In this document: piece by piece, positions 25,813 to 34,296 of the stretch
How the letters are laid out: every line of letters begins with the position of its first letter
Numbering within the stretch: position 1 is the first letter of the stretch
DNA from: Arthrobacter globiformis
GTDB taxonomy: Bacteria; Actinomycetota; Actinomycetes; Actinomycetales; Micrococcaceae
Length of the DNA: 64,000 nt
NCBI RefSeq assembly: GCF_030818015.1
Contig: NZ_JAUSZX010000001.1
Location: 806,001 to 870,000, forward strand
Direction: 5' to 3'
Notes under the pieces: generated by a model
What the model was told of the DNA's origin: nothing
Databases searched by the model: none
What the model saw: only the letters and a program-made list of their open reading frames with translations
Program-made: the position numbers and the translations under genes

Positions 25813-25984
25813 TACCACCAGCCGAAAGAACCAGCCAGCCGCACCTGATGGCCTGATGCATCCGCTCCGAGGCAGGTCCACCATGGAAATGCAGCCGTTT
25901 GGCTGCGCCTGCCATCAAGGGATTCCGGTCCCGACAAACCCAGCCGGCCGCTCGCCGAAAGCCGCTCACCGAAGGAGAACCACC

Positions 25985-26587
25985 GTGAAGAAGTCCCAGA
26001 AGATTTTTGCCGCCGCGGCAGCCGGAGCGCTCGTGATCACCGCCGGTGCCACCGCCGTCGCCAATGCCGGATCAGGATCTTCCCCCGCGGCCGCTTCGGT
26101 CCAGCCTGCGGCAGGTCAGGCAGCAGTGCCGGCAGCAGTGCCCGCCGCAGATGTCCAGCCGAATGCAGACAACGTCGTCGCCCAGAACCGGATCTCCGTT
26201 GGCGCCTCGGCAAAGGCGGTGGGCGCGGCGCTCGCCAAGTGCCAGGCCGACAAGCTGCCGTTCGTGACCGTGGCCCTCGTTGACCGGTTCGGCACCGTCC
26301 AGGCGCTCCTGCGCGGCGACAACGCCGCCGAGCACACCATCGAGTCCGCCAAACAGAAGGCCTACACCGCAGCAGCGTTCGGCAGCCCCACGAGCGAACT
26401 CGCCAAGCGCATCAGCGGCAACGGGCCGAGCATCGCCGACCTTCCCGGCACCCTCTTCCTCCCGGGCGGCGTCCCGCTGAAGGTGAACGGCGTCTCCGTG
26501 GCGGGCATCGGCGTCGGTGGGGCCCCCGACGGCAAGCTCGATGAAGCATGCGCCGAGGCCGGCGCCGCCGCAATCGCCGTCAAGTAG
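25985..26587 (+). CDS. Secreted HbpS/GlcG family heme-binding-type protein
   Basis: A 200-residue protein with a Sec-type signal peptide (KKSQKIFAAAAAGALVITAG, cleavage likely near ANAG) and an Ala/Pro-rich linker, followed by the GlcG/HbpS domain. The conserved core PTSELAKRIS, then DLPGTLFLPGG and VAGIGVGGAPDG matches HbpS of Streptomyces, an extracellular heme and iron-binding octamer that tunes the SenS kinase under redox stress. The GTG start at 25985 follows GAAGGAGAAC. The open frame extends upstream but has no ribosome binding site there. It diverges from the kinase/regulator pair, a strong context for a three-part sensing system. Confidence 0.9.
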   Translation: MKKSQKIFAAAAAGALVITAGATAVANAGSGSSPAAASVQPAAGQAAVPAAVPAADVQPNADNVVAQNRISVGASAKAVGAALAKCQADKLPFVTVALVDRFGTVQALLRGDNAAEHTIESAKQKAYTAAAFGSPTSELAKRISGNGPSIADLPGTLFLPGGVPLKVNGVSVAGIGVGGAPDGKLDEACAEAGAAAIAVK

Positions 26588-26588
26588 G

Positions 26589-27386
26589 TTGCGGGCTTTG
26601 ATCGGGGACGGGTACGACGGCGGCCGGCCGGCCACCGCTCTTCCGCTCGCGGGCTTGGCGGTACTGGTAGCGTCCCTGCTGGCCGGGTGCGCTTCCGGCT
26701 TCCCGTCGGCCGGTGGCCCGGCCCCGGCCAGTTCAAGCCAGGGAGGTTCAATGGCAGCGAGTTCCAGTGCACGCGATGGCAGTGCAACCCAGGGAAGCCC
26801 GACGGCGGCGGGCGGTTCCGTAATGGGCGGAACTACGCGGCCGCCGTCGTCCGCCCCCGCCGCCCCACGTCCCTCCCTGTCCCCGGCTGAACAGCAGAAG
26901 CTGGACCAGCGGCTGGTCCTGGCTGCCAAGGCCAACGACGCGGTGCTGGTGGCGCAGCTGATCCGGGAAGGCGGGAACGTGAACGCCAAGGATTCCATCC
27001 AGGACTCGGCCTTCCTCTACGCGGGTGCCGAGGGCTTCAACGAGATTCTGCGGCTGACCTTGGCCAACGGTGCGGACGTCAGGAGCATCAACCGTTTCGG
27101 CGGCACCGCCCTGATCCCGGCCAGTGAGCACGGGCATGTGGAGACAGTGCGGATCCTCATCGCCGCCGGCGTCCCTGTCAATCACGTGAACAAGCTCGGC
27201 TGGACCGCGATGCAGGAAGCCATCCTCCTGAACAACGGAGGCCCGAGGCAGCAGGACGTGGTCCGGCAGCTGCTCGATGCCGGCGCCGACCCCAACATCC
27301 GGGACCCGGAGGGCAGGACAGCTTTGGAGAACGCCGAGCGGCTGGGCTTTGCCGAAATCGCCCGCCTGATCCGCGCCCGCGGCTGA
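26589..27386 (+). CDS. Ankyrin-repeat lipoprotein
   Basis: About 265 residues. A lipoprotein signal ends in LLAGC (Cys near residue 33), a Ser/Ala/Gly-rich linker of about 70 residues follows, then four ankyrin repeats (consensus fragments NDAVLVAQLIREGGNVNAK, GFNEILRLTLANGADV, GHVETVRILIAAGVPV and DVVRQLLDAGADP). It is thus a surface-anchored protein-binding scaffold. The start is uncertain: TTG 26589 lies one base after the HbpS stop and TTG 26598 is also possible. Tight linkage suggests an operon with the HbpS-like gene. Ankyrin partners of oxidative-stress proteins are known in other bacteria, so a role in redox protection is plausible. Confidence 0.8.
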   Translation: MRALIGDGYDGGRPATALPLAGLAVLVASLLAGCASGFPSAGGPAPASSSQGGSMAASSSARDGSATQGSPTAAGGSVMGGTTRPPSSAPAAPRPSLSPAEQQKLDQRLVLAAKANDAVLVAQLIREGGNVNAKDSIQDSAFLYAGAEGFNEILRLTLANGADVRSINRFGGTALIPASEHGHVETVRILIAAGVPVNHVNKLGWTAMQEAILLNNGGPRQQDVVRQLLDAGADPNIRDPEGRTALENAERLGFAEIARLIRARG

Positions 27387-27404
27387 GGGCCGGGACCGGC
27401 AGCG

Positions 27405-28079
27405 TTAAAGCCGGGCCGGATCGGCGAGCTCCGCCGCAACCGTAAACTCCGCCTCCGTCTTCTCCCGGATTTCCTCTACGGTGACACCGGGGGCGAGGCT
27501 GGTGAGCGTGAGTTGCCGGCCGCCGTCGTCGGTCTTGTGGAGGTCGAAGACGGCGAGGTCGCTGATGATGCGGTCCACGACGCCGACGCCGGTCAGGGGC
27601 AGGGTGCAGTCGGTGACGATCTTGGTTGCGCCGTCTTTGGCGTTGTGTTCGGTGAGGACCATGACGCGCGGTGTGCCGGCGACGAGGTCCATGGCGCCGC
27701 CCATGCCCTTGACCATCTTGCCCGGGATGGTCCAGTTGGCGAGGTCGCCGTTGCCGGAGACCTGCATGGCGCCGAGGATGGCGACTTTGACGTGCCCGCC
27801 GCGGATCATGCCGAAGGAGGTTGCGGAGTCGAAGATGCTGCCGCCGGGCAGGACCGTGACGGTTTGCTTGCCGGCGTTGATTAGGTCGGCGTCCTCCTCG
27901 CCCTCGTAGGGGAACGGGCCCATGCCGAGCAGTCCGTTCTCGCTCTGCAGGGCGACGCGGACGCCCTCGGGCAGGTTGTTGGCCACGAGCGTGGGGATGC
28001 CGATGCCGAGGTTGACGTAGTCGCCGTCGTTCAGTTCTTCGGCGGCGATCGCAGCCATTTCATTCCGGGTCCAGGCCAC
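27405..28079 (-). CDS. 3-oxoacid CoA-transferase subunit B
   Basis: A 224-residue subunit of a two-protein family I CoA-transferase. The catalytic Glu is visible in [10 protein letters not shown] (about residue 50), followed by [18 protein letters not shown]. Together with subunit A it moves CoA from succinyl-CoA to a 3-oxoacid such as acetoacetate or 3-oxoadipate. The divergent IclR regulator resembles the pca/kdg arrangement and makes 3-oxoadipate (PcaIJ) a fair guess, but the sequence does not settle it. It is downstream of subunit A with a 60-base gap that contains a dispersed repeat. Confidence 0.92.
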   Translation of the reverse strand: MAWTRNEMAAIAAEELNDGDYVNLGIGIPTLVANNLPEGVRVALQSENGLLGMGPFPYEGEEDADLINAGKQTVTVLPGGSIFDSATSFGMIRGGHVKVAILGAMQVSGNGDLANWTIPGKMVKGMGGAMDLVAGTPRVMVLTEHNAKDGATKIVTDCTLPLTGVGVVDRIISDLAVFDLHKTDDGGRQLTLTSLAPGVTVEEIREKTEAEFTVAAELADPARL

Positions 28080-28114
28080 GGGGTCTCCTTGGGGTTTGGA
28101 AGTCAGGTCAAAAT

Positions 28115-28140
28115 GGGGGCTTAAGTGTTCGTTCGCGCTT
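28115..28140. repeat. Dispersed repeat copy 1, between CoA-transferase genes
   Basis: The sequence GGGGCTTAAGTGTTCGTTCG (within 28115-28140) matches, with two differences, a segment at 53354-53377 (GGGGCTTAAGTGTCTGTTCG). There it is one arm of a large imperfect hairpin. Here only one arm is present, directly after the stop of subunit A. It is probably a small dispersed intergenic repeat of this genome. Confidence 0.7.
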
Positions 28141-28856
28141 TAGACGCTGATCCGATCGGCGGCAGGGCGGACTGTTCGCTGTTCGATGTCCTTGACCCTG
28201 TTGCTCACTTGGACCAGGTGCTGGACGTAGACGCCGGGCGTGACGATGTGGTTCGGATCCAGGGCGCCCGGTTCGACGATGACCTCCGCTTCGGCGACGG
28301 TGACGGCGCCTGCGGTGGCGACCACCGGGTTGAAGTTCCGGGCGGTGTAGCGGTAGATCAGGTTGCCGTCCGTGTCGGCGGTGTGGGCGTGGACAAGTGC
28401 GACGTCGGCCCGGATGGCGCGCTCCCGGACGTACGTTTCGCCGTCGAACTCGGCCAGCGGCTTGCCCTCGGCCACCAGGGTCCCAACCCCGGTTTTGGTG
28501 TAGAACGCGGGGATGCCGGCGCCGCCGGCGCGCAGCCGCTCGGCCAGGGTGCCCTGCGGGGTGAACTCCACCTCCAGGTCCCCGGCGAGGTACTGCTCGG
28601 CGAACAGCTTGTTCTCACCGACGTAGGACGCGATAACCTTGCGGACCTGGCCAGCCTCGATCAGGATGCCCAGGCCCCTGCCGTCAACGCCCATGTTGTT
28701 GGACACCACGGTCAGATCCCTGACACCGGAACCGCGCACGGCCTCGATCAGGTCGGCCGGAATACCGCTCAGCCCGAACCCGCCCACGGCAAGGGTGATC
28801 CCGTCCCGGAGAACATCGTTCAGGGCCTTGGCCGCGCTGGATTTCAGTTTGGACAT
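28140..28856 (-). CDS. 3-oxoacid CoA-transferase subunit A
   Basis: A 238-residue alpha subunit of the family I CoA-transferase. The CoA/substrate-binding signature GGFGLSGIPADLI is near residues 23-35, and GVQVEFTPQGT-like DLEVEFTPQGTLAERLRAGG near 105 follows the family. ATG 28854-28856 has GAGGAG upstream on the minus strand and is preferred to a start 11 codons earlier. It is followed by subunit B, and diverges from the IclR regulator. Confidence 0.92.
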   Translation of the reverse strand: MSKLKSSAAKALNDVLRDGITLAVGGFGLSGIPADLIEAVRGSGVRDLTVVSNNMGVDGRGLGILIEAGQVRKVIASYVGENKLFAEQYLAGDLEVEFTPQGTLAERLRAGGAGIPAFYTKTGVGTLVAEGKPLAEFDGETYVRERAIRADVALVHAHTADTDGNLIYRYTARNFNPVVATAGAVTVAEAEVIVEPGALDPNHIVTPGVYVQHLVQVSNRVKDIEQRTVRPAADRISV

Positions 28857-28980
28857 CGCATCTCCTCGTTGAGCGGTCTGGCAGTCCACTTTATGGACGC
28901 ATGTTCTAACTGTGGAGCGTATGCTCGCCGCTGAAGCAGTGTCAAGGGCCCGTAGTTCAAGGGGGATCGCGCTATTACAC

Positions 28981-29009
28981 TGTGGACGATAGGCTGGATT
29001 ATGTCCACA
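28981..29009. promoter_or_regulatory. Palindrome upstream of the IclR gene, candidate operator
   Basis: Arms TGTGGAC (28981-28987) and GTCCACA (29003-29009), perfect over 7 bases with a 15-base spacer, lie just before the ribosome binding site of the IclR gene and 125 bases from the CoA-transferase start. A similar half-site TGTGGA occurs at 28910-28915. It fits an IclR-type autoregulatory site. Confidence 0.45.
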
Positions 29010-29031
29010 CTATGGATACTAAGGAGGAATC

Positions 29032-29814
29032 GTGAACCAGGCACCGGTCCAGGGCGCGCAGGTCGTCAGCCGCATTGCAGGGCTGCTGCGAATCGTGGGA
29101 CGCAAGCCGGAAGGAAGCCCGCTCGTGGAGCTGGTGCGGGACTCGGGGCTGACCCGTCCAACCGTGCACCGCCTGCTCACGTCACTCGCGGCCGAGGGCC
29201 TCCTGGACCATGACCCCCTGAGCGGAAACTGGGTGCTCGGCCCCGAGGCCCTGCTGATGGGATCGGTGGCGGCCGCGCGCTTTCCGTTGGAGGACCTGGC
29301 GAGGCCCAGCCTGCGACGGCTTGCCGAGGAGACCGGTGAGAGCGCCTTCTTCTCGATCCGGCGGGGCGCCGAGACCGTATGCCTTCTGCGGGAGGAGGGC
29401 AGCTTCCCCGTCCGCTCCTTCGTGCTTCACGAGGGTGTCCGGTTTCCGCTGGGAGTAGCATCGGCAGGAACGGCGATCATGGCGTTCCTGCCCGAAACGG
29501 AACAGGAACAGATCCTGGGCGACTGGGCTGCCCACGCCGGCAAATACGCCGACGGCCACCCGGAAAACGTGGTCCGGGACAACCTGCACCAGACCCGCCG
29601 GCGGGGCTACTCGGTGAACCCTGGACTGGTGCTGGAGGGAAGCTGGGGGATGGGCGCGGCCGTCTTCGACCAGGCCGGCCGTCCGTCCTGGGCGCTGTCC
29701 CTGACCGGGATCGAACCACGCTTCCGTGATGACCGACGCGAACTGCTGGGGCGGCTTCTGCTGGAGGAAGCCCACCGGCTCACCGTCCGGCTCCAGAGGC
29801 GCAGCCGCAACTGA
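29032..29814 (+). CDS. IclR family transcriptional regulator
   Basis: A 260-residue IclR-type regulator. The winged helix (about 10-70, LVELVRDSGLTRPTVHRLLTSLAAEG) is followed by the effector-binding domain (FFSIRRGAETVCLLREEG, then VRFPLGVASAGTAIMAFLP). GTG 29032 follows AAGGAGGA. It diverges from the CoA-transferase genes and most likely controls them in response to an aromatic or ketoacid intermediate; the effector is unknown. Confidence 0.93.
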   Translation: MNQAPVQGAQVVSRIAGLLRIVGRKPEGSPLVELVRDSGLTRPTVHRLLTSLAAEGLLDHDPLSGNWVLGPEALLMGSVAAARFPLEDLARPSLRRLAEETGESAFFSIRRGAETVCLLREEGSFPVRSFVLHEGVRFPLGVASAGTAIMAFLPETEQEQILGDWAAHAGKYADGHPENVVRDNLHQTRRRGYSVNPGLVLEGSWGMGAAVFDQAGRPSWALSLTGIEPRFRDDRRELLGRLLLEEAHRLTVRLQRRSRN

Positions 29815-30171
29815 ACATTCCTGGCACCTCGACAAACACATTGACGCGGAGCACGATAGGAACTGTATCTGTAGTATCTGGCCAGCCGGCTTCGGCCGCA
29901 TGCCGGCCACGAATCAGGGCTCTGACGGCTCAACAGAACCACAACCTATCCCTTCGAGAACCGGAAAGTCCCGTGTTGTCGCCTAGTCCGGTGGCGGGTC
30001 CGGTTCCGGGGCCTCTTTCCTTCGCTCGGCTGGGCGGCAAGGAAACCAGCAGGGTCCCGATGGCCCCCCGTGCCGCTCTGGCATCGGTCCGGCGCCGCAG
30101 TCTGCGGGTCGGCACCTTCCCGGTCGGCCGCACAGCGGCCGCCAACGCCCAGCGTAAAAGGAATGAGTCGC
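29815..30171. other. 357-base region between iclR and the cupredoxin gene
   Basis: Reading frames here are shadows or lack start signals. A TTGACG at 29841-29846 with TGTATCT about 17 bases on could be a promoter. GC-rich inverted sequence around 29879-29906 (GGCCAGCCGGC with GCCGGCC) could act as a terminator for iclR. Nothing else is recognisable. The ribosome binding site AAAAGGA of the cupredoxin gene ends the region. Confidence 0.5.
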
Positions 30172-31128
30172 ATGACTCTCAAGCCAACAAACCACCAAAG
30201 GCCGCACCTGCTGCGCCTTCTCCTCGCCTTTTTGGCGGCCATGCTCCTGCCGCTCTCCCTCAGCAGCGCCACCATTGCCGACGACGAGGACTCACCGAAG
30301 ACCTGGAGTGTCCAGGTCGGCTCGGAGTCCTCAGATCAGGCCATCCAGGGCATGTTCTTCCTTCCGTCGAACATCTATATCAACGCCGGAGACAGCATCC
30401 AGTGGGTGGCAAACTCCGCAGAAATCCACACCGTCACATTCCTGGCCAAAGGCCAGCCGCTCAAGCCGTTCAACCCTTTTGATCCGAAGCAACTGGGCCG
30501 GCAGGGCGGCACAACGTATGACGGCCACTCGTACTACAACTCCGGAATCATGGCCAATGTCTCCAACACCGGCTTCAAAGCGGTGGAGCATTACACCCTG
30601 AGGTTCACGCACGCCGGCAACTTCACGTACTACTGCGTCGTTCATGGCAAGGCGATGAAGGGTGCTGTCCACGTGCGGGCTGCCGGAACCGAGTACCCGT
30701 TCACCCAGTCGCAGTACGACCGCCAGACCAAGAAGGAGGAACGGAAGATCGTGCGGGACGGCGAGAAGCAATGGGAGGCTGCCCGCAAGCAGGCCAGCAA
30801 CCACAAGGTGATCGCCGGAACGGACAACGAAACCGCCATGCTGATGCGGTTCGTCCACCACGAGATTGTCGTCCACCTCGGTGACACTGTGACCTTCGCG
30901 AACACCGGGATGGGTGCGCCGCACACTGTAACGTTCGGCCGCGAGCCAGCGAACATATTCGCCCCAGTGGGAAGTCCCAAGAACTTTAGGGGCGGGGACC
31001 TCAGCTCCGGCCTGATGGAACCAGGCGCCAAGTTCACCGTGACGTTCAACAAGGTCGGCGAGTTCGATTACATCTGCGCGCTCCACGACTACATGGGCAT
31101 GGTGGGGGAGGTGGAAGTTCTGCCCTGA
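30172..31128 (+). CDS. Secreted protein with two cupredoxin domains
   Basis: A 318-residue protein exported by an N-terminal signal (hydrophobic core LLRLLLAFLAAMLLPLSL). Two plastocyanin-like domains follow. Domain 1 (about 40-185) has EIHTVTF and YYCVVHGKAM; domain 2 (about 215-318) has PHTVTFG and YICALHDYMGM. Each thus offers the His-Cys-His-Met set of a type 1 copper site. ATG 30172 is chosen because AAAAGGA sits nine bases upstream. The two copper centres suggest extracytoplasmic electron transfer, though no partner gene is adjacent. A linker of charged residues (KKEERKIVRDGEKQWEAARK) joins the domains. Confidence 0.88.
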   Translation: MTLKPTNHQRPHLLRLLLAFLAAMLLPLSLSSATIADDEDSPKTWSVQVGSESSDQAIQGMFFLPSNIYINAGDSIQWVANSAEIHTVTFLAKGQPLKPFNPFDPKQLGRQGGTTYDGHSYYNSGIMANVSNTGFKAVEHYTLRFTHAGNFTYYCVVHGKAMKGAVHVRAAGTEYPFTQSQYDRQTKKEERKIVRDGEKQWEAARKQASNHKVIAGTDNETAMLMRFVHHEIVVHLGDTVTFANTGMGAPHTVTFGREPANIFAPVGSPKNFRGGDLSSGLMEPGAKFTVTFNKVGEFDYICALHDYMGMVGEVEVLP

Positions 31129-31147
31129 CCGGATTCGATGAGGCGAT

Positions 31148-31220
31148 CTGGCTCCTTGTAGTGCCTGAACCGTCCTGCCTACGCTTTCACTACAGCGCAG
31201 GACAGCACCGAAGGAGCCAG
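31148..31220 (+). promoter_or_regulatory. Interlocking inverted repeats over the promoter and ribosome binding site of the oxidoreductase gene
   Basis: Outer arms CTGGCTCCTT (31148-31157) and AAGGAGCCAG (31211-31220) are perfect, and the right arm contains the AAGGAG ribosome binding site of the gene at 31225. Inside, GTAGTG (31158-31163) pairs with CACTAC (31188-31193), and GTCCTGC (31172-31178) with GCAGGAC (31197-31203); these two stems interleave. A possible promoter TTGTAG (31156-31161) / TACGCT (31180-31185) lies within. The structure could be a protein operator or an RNA switch. Confidence 0.5.
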
Positions 31221-31224
31221 AGTC

Positions 31225-32139
31225 ATGAGCACACGGGTCTACTTTGAGGAATACGGCGATCCGCAGGTCCTGAAGGTGGGCACGGAGAAGCTGGCCGATC
31301 CGGGTGACGCCCTGGTGCGGGTGGAATTCCGGGCGGTCAGTGTAAACCCCGCGGACTGGAAGCTCGTGGCGGGCTACCTGAAAAAGTGGGTTCCCCTGGA
31401 CTTTCCGGCGGTGCCCGGCAGCGAGGCGGCCGGCGTCGTGACCGCCGTCGGACCCGCATTCGAGGGGTTTGCGGTGGGTGACGAGGTCATGTGGAACGGA
31501 TGGCTGGGCGGCTACCGGACTGAAACCGTGGTGCCGGCGGACCAGCTGACCCCCTTGCCGGCGGGTGTGGACTTCGAGCAGGCTGCCTGCATCCCGGTGG
31601 CAGGAGGCACGGCGTACTCGGCCCTGAAGCAGCTCGCCGTGGGAGCCGGGGACACCGTGCTAATCCATGGCGCCGCCGGCGGGGTTGGCTCGGCCGCGGT
31701 CCAGATCGCGCAGGCCTTCGGTGCCCGGGTGATCGGCACCGCGTCGGAGGCCAACCAGGAGTACCTTGGCGAGCTTGGCGCCGAACCCGTGACGTACGGC
31801 CCAGGTCTCGCCGACCGGGTCCGGGCGTTGGCCGAGGACGCCGGAACGGTCACGGCAGTCCTGGACACCGTGGGGAGCGAGGACTCGCTGGCAGCAACAG
31901 CCGAGCTGTTCCCGGCCGCCGGCCGGGCGGTGACCACCGTTCCGGGCGAGCAGTCATCCACGGCCGGGCTGGTCGCCGTTCAGCAGCTGGATGGCCGGGT
32001 GGCCGAAGTGGGGACGCTCGCCGCCGAAGGACAGATCACCTTCACTATCGCGCACCGGATGCCGCTGATCGAGGCCGCCGACGCACTCGAAATCAGCCGC
32101 AGTGGCCATGGCCGCGGGAAGATCCTGCTGCTGCCCTAG
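31225..32139 (+). CDS. NADPH-dependent quinone oxidoreductase-like enzyme
   Basis: A 304-residue medium-chain dehydrogenase/reductase of the zinc-independent quinone oxidoreductase group. The N-terminal GroES-like domain is followed by the cofactor motif IHGAAGGVGSAAVQIA (about 148-163). The zinc-binding residues of alcohol dehydrogenases are missing. It likely reduces quinones or enones using NADPH. It stands alone, 96 bases after the cupredoxin gene, with unusual inverted repeats covering its promoter and ribosome binding site. Confidence 0.9.
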   Translation: MSTRVYFEEYGDPQVLKVGTEKLADPGDALVRVEFRAVSVNPADWKLVAGYLKKWVPLDFPAVPGSEAAGVVTAVGPAFEGFAVGDEVMWNGWLGGYRTETVVPADQLTPLPAGVDFEQAACIPVAGGTAYSALKQLAVGAGDTVLIHGAAGGVGSAAVQIAQAFGARVIGTASEANQEYLGELGAEPVTYGPGLADRVRALAEDAGTVTAVLDTVGSEDSLAATAELFPAAGRAVTTVPGEQSSTAGLVAVQQLDGRVAEVGTLAAEGQITFTIAHRMPLIEAADALEISRSGHGRGKILLLP

Positions 32140-32161
32140 GTGCGCTGCCCAGCTAAACGGC

Positions 32162-33016
32162 TTAGAGTCCTGCCCTGGCCTCTTCCGGACCCTCGTGCTT
32201 CCACCAGGTGTCGAAGATGCTGACCGGAACAGTGCGCTTGTGCCGGGTCCGCAGGTATTTCTGTTCGATCAGCTCCGCTGCGCTGTCGCCCACGTCGCGG
32301 CCCTCGAGGTAGTCGTCGATCTGGTCGTAGCTCAGGCCCAGTTCGTCCTCGTCAGTGCGGCCGGGCCTGTCGTCCAGGAGGTCGGCCGTGGGCACCTTCT
32401 TCCACACCCGCTCCGGGGCGCCCAGATGCTCCAGCAGGGCACGGTTCTGCCGCTTATTCAGGCCGAACAGCGGCAGGATGTCGGCCCCGCCGTCGCCGTA
32501 CTTGGTGAAGAACCCGGTGACGGATTCGGCGCCGTGGTCGGTGCCGATGACGAGGTAGTTGTGTTCCCCGGCCAGGGCGTACTGAGCGATCATGCGCGTG
32601 CGTGCCTTGGTGTTGCCCTTGTGGAAGTCAGAGATCCCGTTGCCGACCGTCTTTTCGAACTCGTCCTCGAAGCCGTCGACGGCGGCGGAAATGTTGAAGG
32701 TCCATTCCTTGGAGGCCTTGATGAAATCCAGGGCCACCCGCGCGTCCTCCTCGTCGTGCTGGACGCCGTAGGGAAGGCGGACCGCCACGAACTGCGCGTC
32801 CGTACCCTCTGACTGCAGCTCTTCGACGGCGAGCTGCGCGAGGCGCCCCGCGAGCGACGAGTCGAGGCCGCCGGAGATGCCCAGCACAAAGCCCTTGGTG
32901 CCGGTGGCCCTGAGGTACTCCTTGAGGAAAGTGACGCGTTTGCGCACCTCCTCTGCGGGATCGATCTGGGGCTGGACGCCCATTTCTTCGATGATCTTGG
33001 CTTGGAGTGTGCGCAT
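32162..33016 (-). CDS. nadE: NAD+ synthase (ammonia-dependent type)
   Basis: A 284-residue NAD+ synthase converting deamido-NAD to NAD with ATP and ammonia. The ATP pyrophosphatase motif [15 protein letters not shown] is near residues 46-60, and the C-terminal [13 protein letters not shown] matches the family. There is no glutaminase domain, so it uses free ammonia, like the 275-residue E. coli enzyme. The start ATG 33014-33016 is preferred to one ten codons upstream. It is a single gene between convergent and same-strand neighbours. Confidence 0.94.
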   Translation of the reverse strand: MRTLQAKIIEEMGVQPQIDPAEEVRKRVTFLKEYLRATGTKGFVLGISGGLDSSLAGRLAQLAVEELQSEGTDAQFVAVRLPYGVQHDEEDARVALDFIKASKEWTFNISAAVDGFEDEFEKTVGNGISDFHKGNTKARTRMIAQYALAGEHNYLVIGTDHGAESVTGFFTKYGDGGADILPLFGLNKRQNRALLEHLGAPERVWKKVPTADLLDDRPGRTDEDELGLSYDQIDDYLEGRDVGDSAAELIEQKYLRTRHKRTVPVSIFDTWWKHEGPEEARAGL

Positions 33017-33074
33017 GGGAAACAGCCTAGTCAGCGGAATCCGCAAGGCTCAACTGTTTCCGCCTGAGTCCCGG

Positions 33075-34097
33075 CTAGCGTGCAGCCGGTGCTGGGCCGG
33101 TGGAGCCCCGGACCGTCAGATGTGTCGGCATGACGGAGCGGCTTCGCGTGATGCCTCCAGCGAGCGGGTTCAGCTGGGCCAGCAGCATGGACACCGCGAC
33201 GCGGCCAGCCTGTTCGATCGGGGAGGCCATGGTGGACAGCGGCGGGTTGCAGAAATCGGCGCCGAAGATGTCGTCACAGCCCACGATGCTCATGTCCTGC
33301 GGCACCCTGAGACCGCGTTCGCGGAGGCGCTGGAGCATTCCGATGGCGATGAGGTCGTTGAAGGCGATGCAGGCCGTGACGCCGCTGTGCACGGCCGCGT
33401 CGGCGGCCGCGGCACCGGATTGCGTCTTCGGGGCGAAGGGACCCAGCCTGCGCACCTCCACGCCGCGCTCTTCCGCCGCATCGGACAGCGTGGCCCACCG
33501 CCGGGTGCTGGACTGGGAGGTTGCCGGGCCGGCGATGTATGCCACCCGGGAGTGGCCCAGCGAGATGAGGTGGTCGAGAGCCTGGCTGGTGGCGGCAGGC
33601 GTGTCGATGATGACCGCGGGGACACCGGAAACGTCACGGTTGATCGTGACCATGGGCATCCGGGCGGCGGCAGCGGCGAGGGTATCGTCATTGAGTCGGG
33701 AGGCTGCCACGATCACGCCGTCGGCGCTCTTGCGCAGCTGCTCCAAAGTGCTGGCCTCAACCTCGTCCGATTCCTCGGTGTCCACCAGAAGCTGGGTGTA
33801 CCCGGCCGCCTTGAGCTGGAGCTGAGTACCCCTGATGAGGTCGAAATAGAACGGGTTGGTGATGTCCGGAACCATGACGCCCACGGCGCCGGTGCGGCCG
33901 GAACTGAGCGCCTTCGCCTGCGAATTCGGTGTGTAGTTGAGTTCGACGGCGGCCGCCTGGATCCGCTGCCGGGTGCGGACATTGACGCGGTCCGGGTTGG
34001 TCAGGGCCCGTGACACTGTTGACGCGGCGACGCCGCACAAGGCGGCGATGTCATGGATGGTGGCAGGCCGGCCTGCTGCCACTGGTTGCATCGCCAT
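33075..34097 (-). CDS. LacI family regulator, probable controller of the glycoside/uronate regulon
   Basis: A 340-residue LacI-type regulator. The helix-turn-helix is near 14-40 (TIHDIAALCGVAASTVSRALTNPDRV), followed by hinge and effector domain (GVMVPDITNPFYFDLIRG). ATG 34095-34097 follows AAAGGAAC. It diverges from the isomerase-like gene at 34297, and the first of four identical-type operators lies in the gap, which makes it the best candidate for the regulator of all four sites. A second LacI paralogue at 43886 may share or compete for them. Confidence 0.93.
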   Translation of the reverse strand: MAMQPVAAGRPATIHDIAALCGVAASTVSRALTNPDRVNVRTRQRIQAAAVELNYTPNSQAKALSSGRTGAVGVMVPDITNPFYFDLIRGTQLQLKAAGYTQLLVDTEESDEVEASTLEQLRKSADGVIVAASRLNDDTLAAAAARMPMVTINRDVSGVPAVIIDTPAATSQALDHLISLGHSRVAYIAGPATSQSSTRRWATLSDAAEERGVEVRRLGPFAPKTQSGAAAADAAVHSGVTACIAFNDLIAIGMLQRLRERGLRVPQDMSIVGCDDIFGADFCNPPLSTMASPIEQAGRVAVSMLLAQLNPLAGGITRSRSVMPTHLTVRGSTGPAPAAR

Positions 34098-34178
34098 GGG
34101 CGTTCCTTTCTGAACGTCAGATCTTCGGCTGTGACCGCTGCCACAGCTTGGAACAAGGATTGCATGTTTGCCATTTTA

Positions 34179-34218
34179 TGGCAATCGGTTGTCAATCAGA
34201 TGCCATGCTGGCTAGACT
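34179..34218 (+). promoter_or_regulatory. LacI-type operator 1 with promoter
   Basis: The 16-bp operator TGGCAATCGGTTGTCA (34179-34194) contains a -35 TTGTCA (34189-34194). A -10 TAGACT follows at 34213-34218 after 18 bases, reading toward the isomerase gene. A second inverted pair, TTGCCA (34168-34173) with TGGCAA (34179-34184), overlaps the left half. Binding here would block the promoter and could autoregulate the divergent lacI. Confidence 0.7.
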
Positions 34219-34296
34219 CAGGGGCAAGACATTCCTGTGAACTGCATCACCGCGCCTGCTCGGTATGGAATGTGCCGGGACTACCAAGGAGATTTC

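Noticed and set aside
25703..25984. Upstream extension of the HbpS-like reading frame
   Set aside because: A start there would place a non-signal sequence before a clear Sec signal peptide, which follows GTG 25985 and its own ribosome binding site.
28910..28925. Second IclR operator near the CoA-transferase start
   Set aside because: Only a half-site TGTGGA is present without a partner arm at the right distance, so I did not list it as a site.
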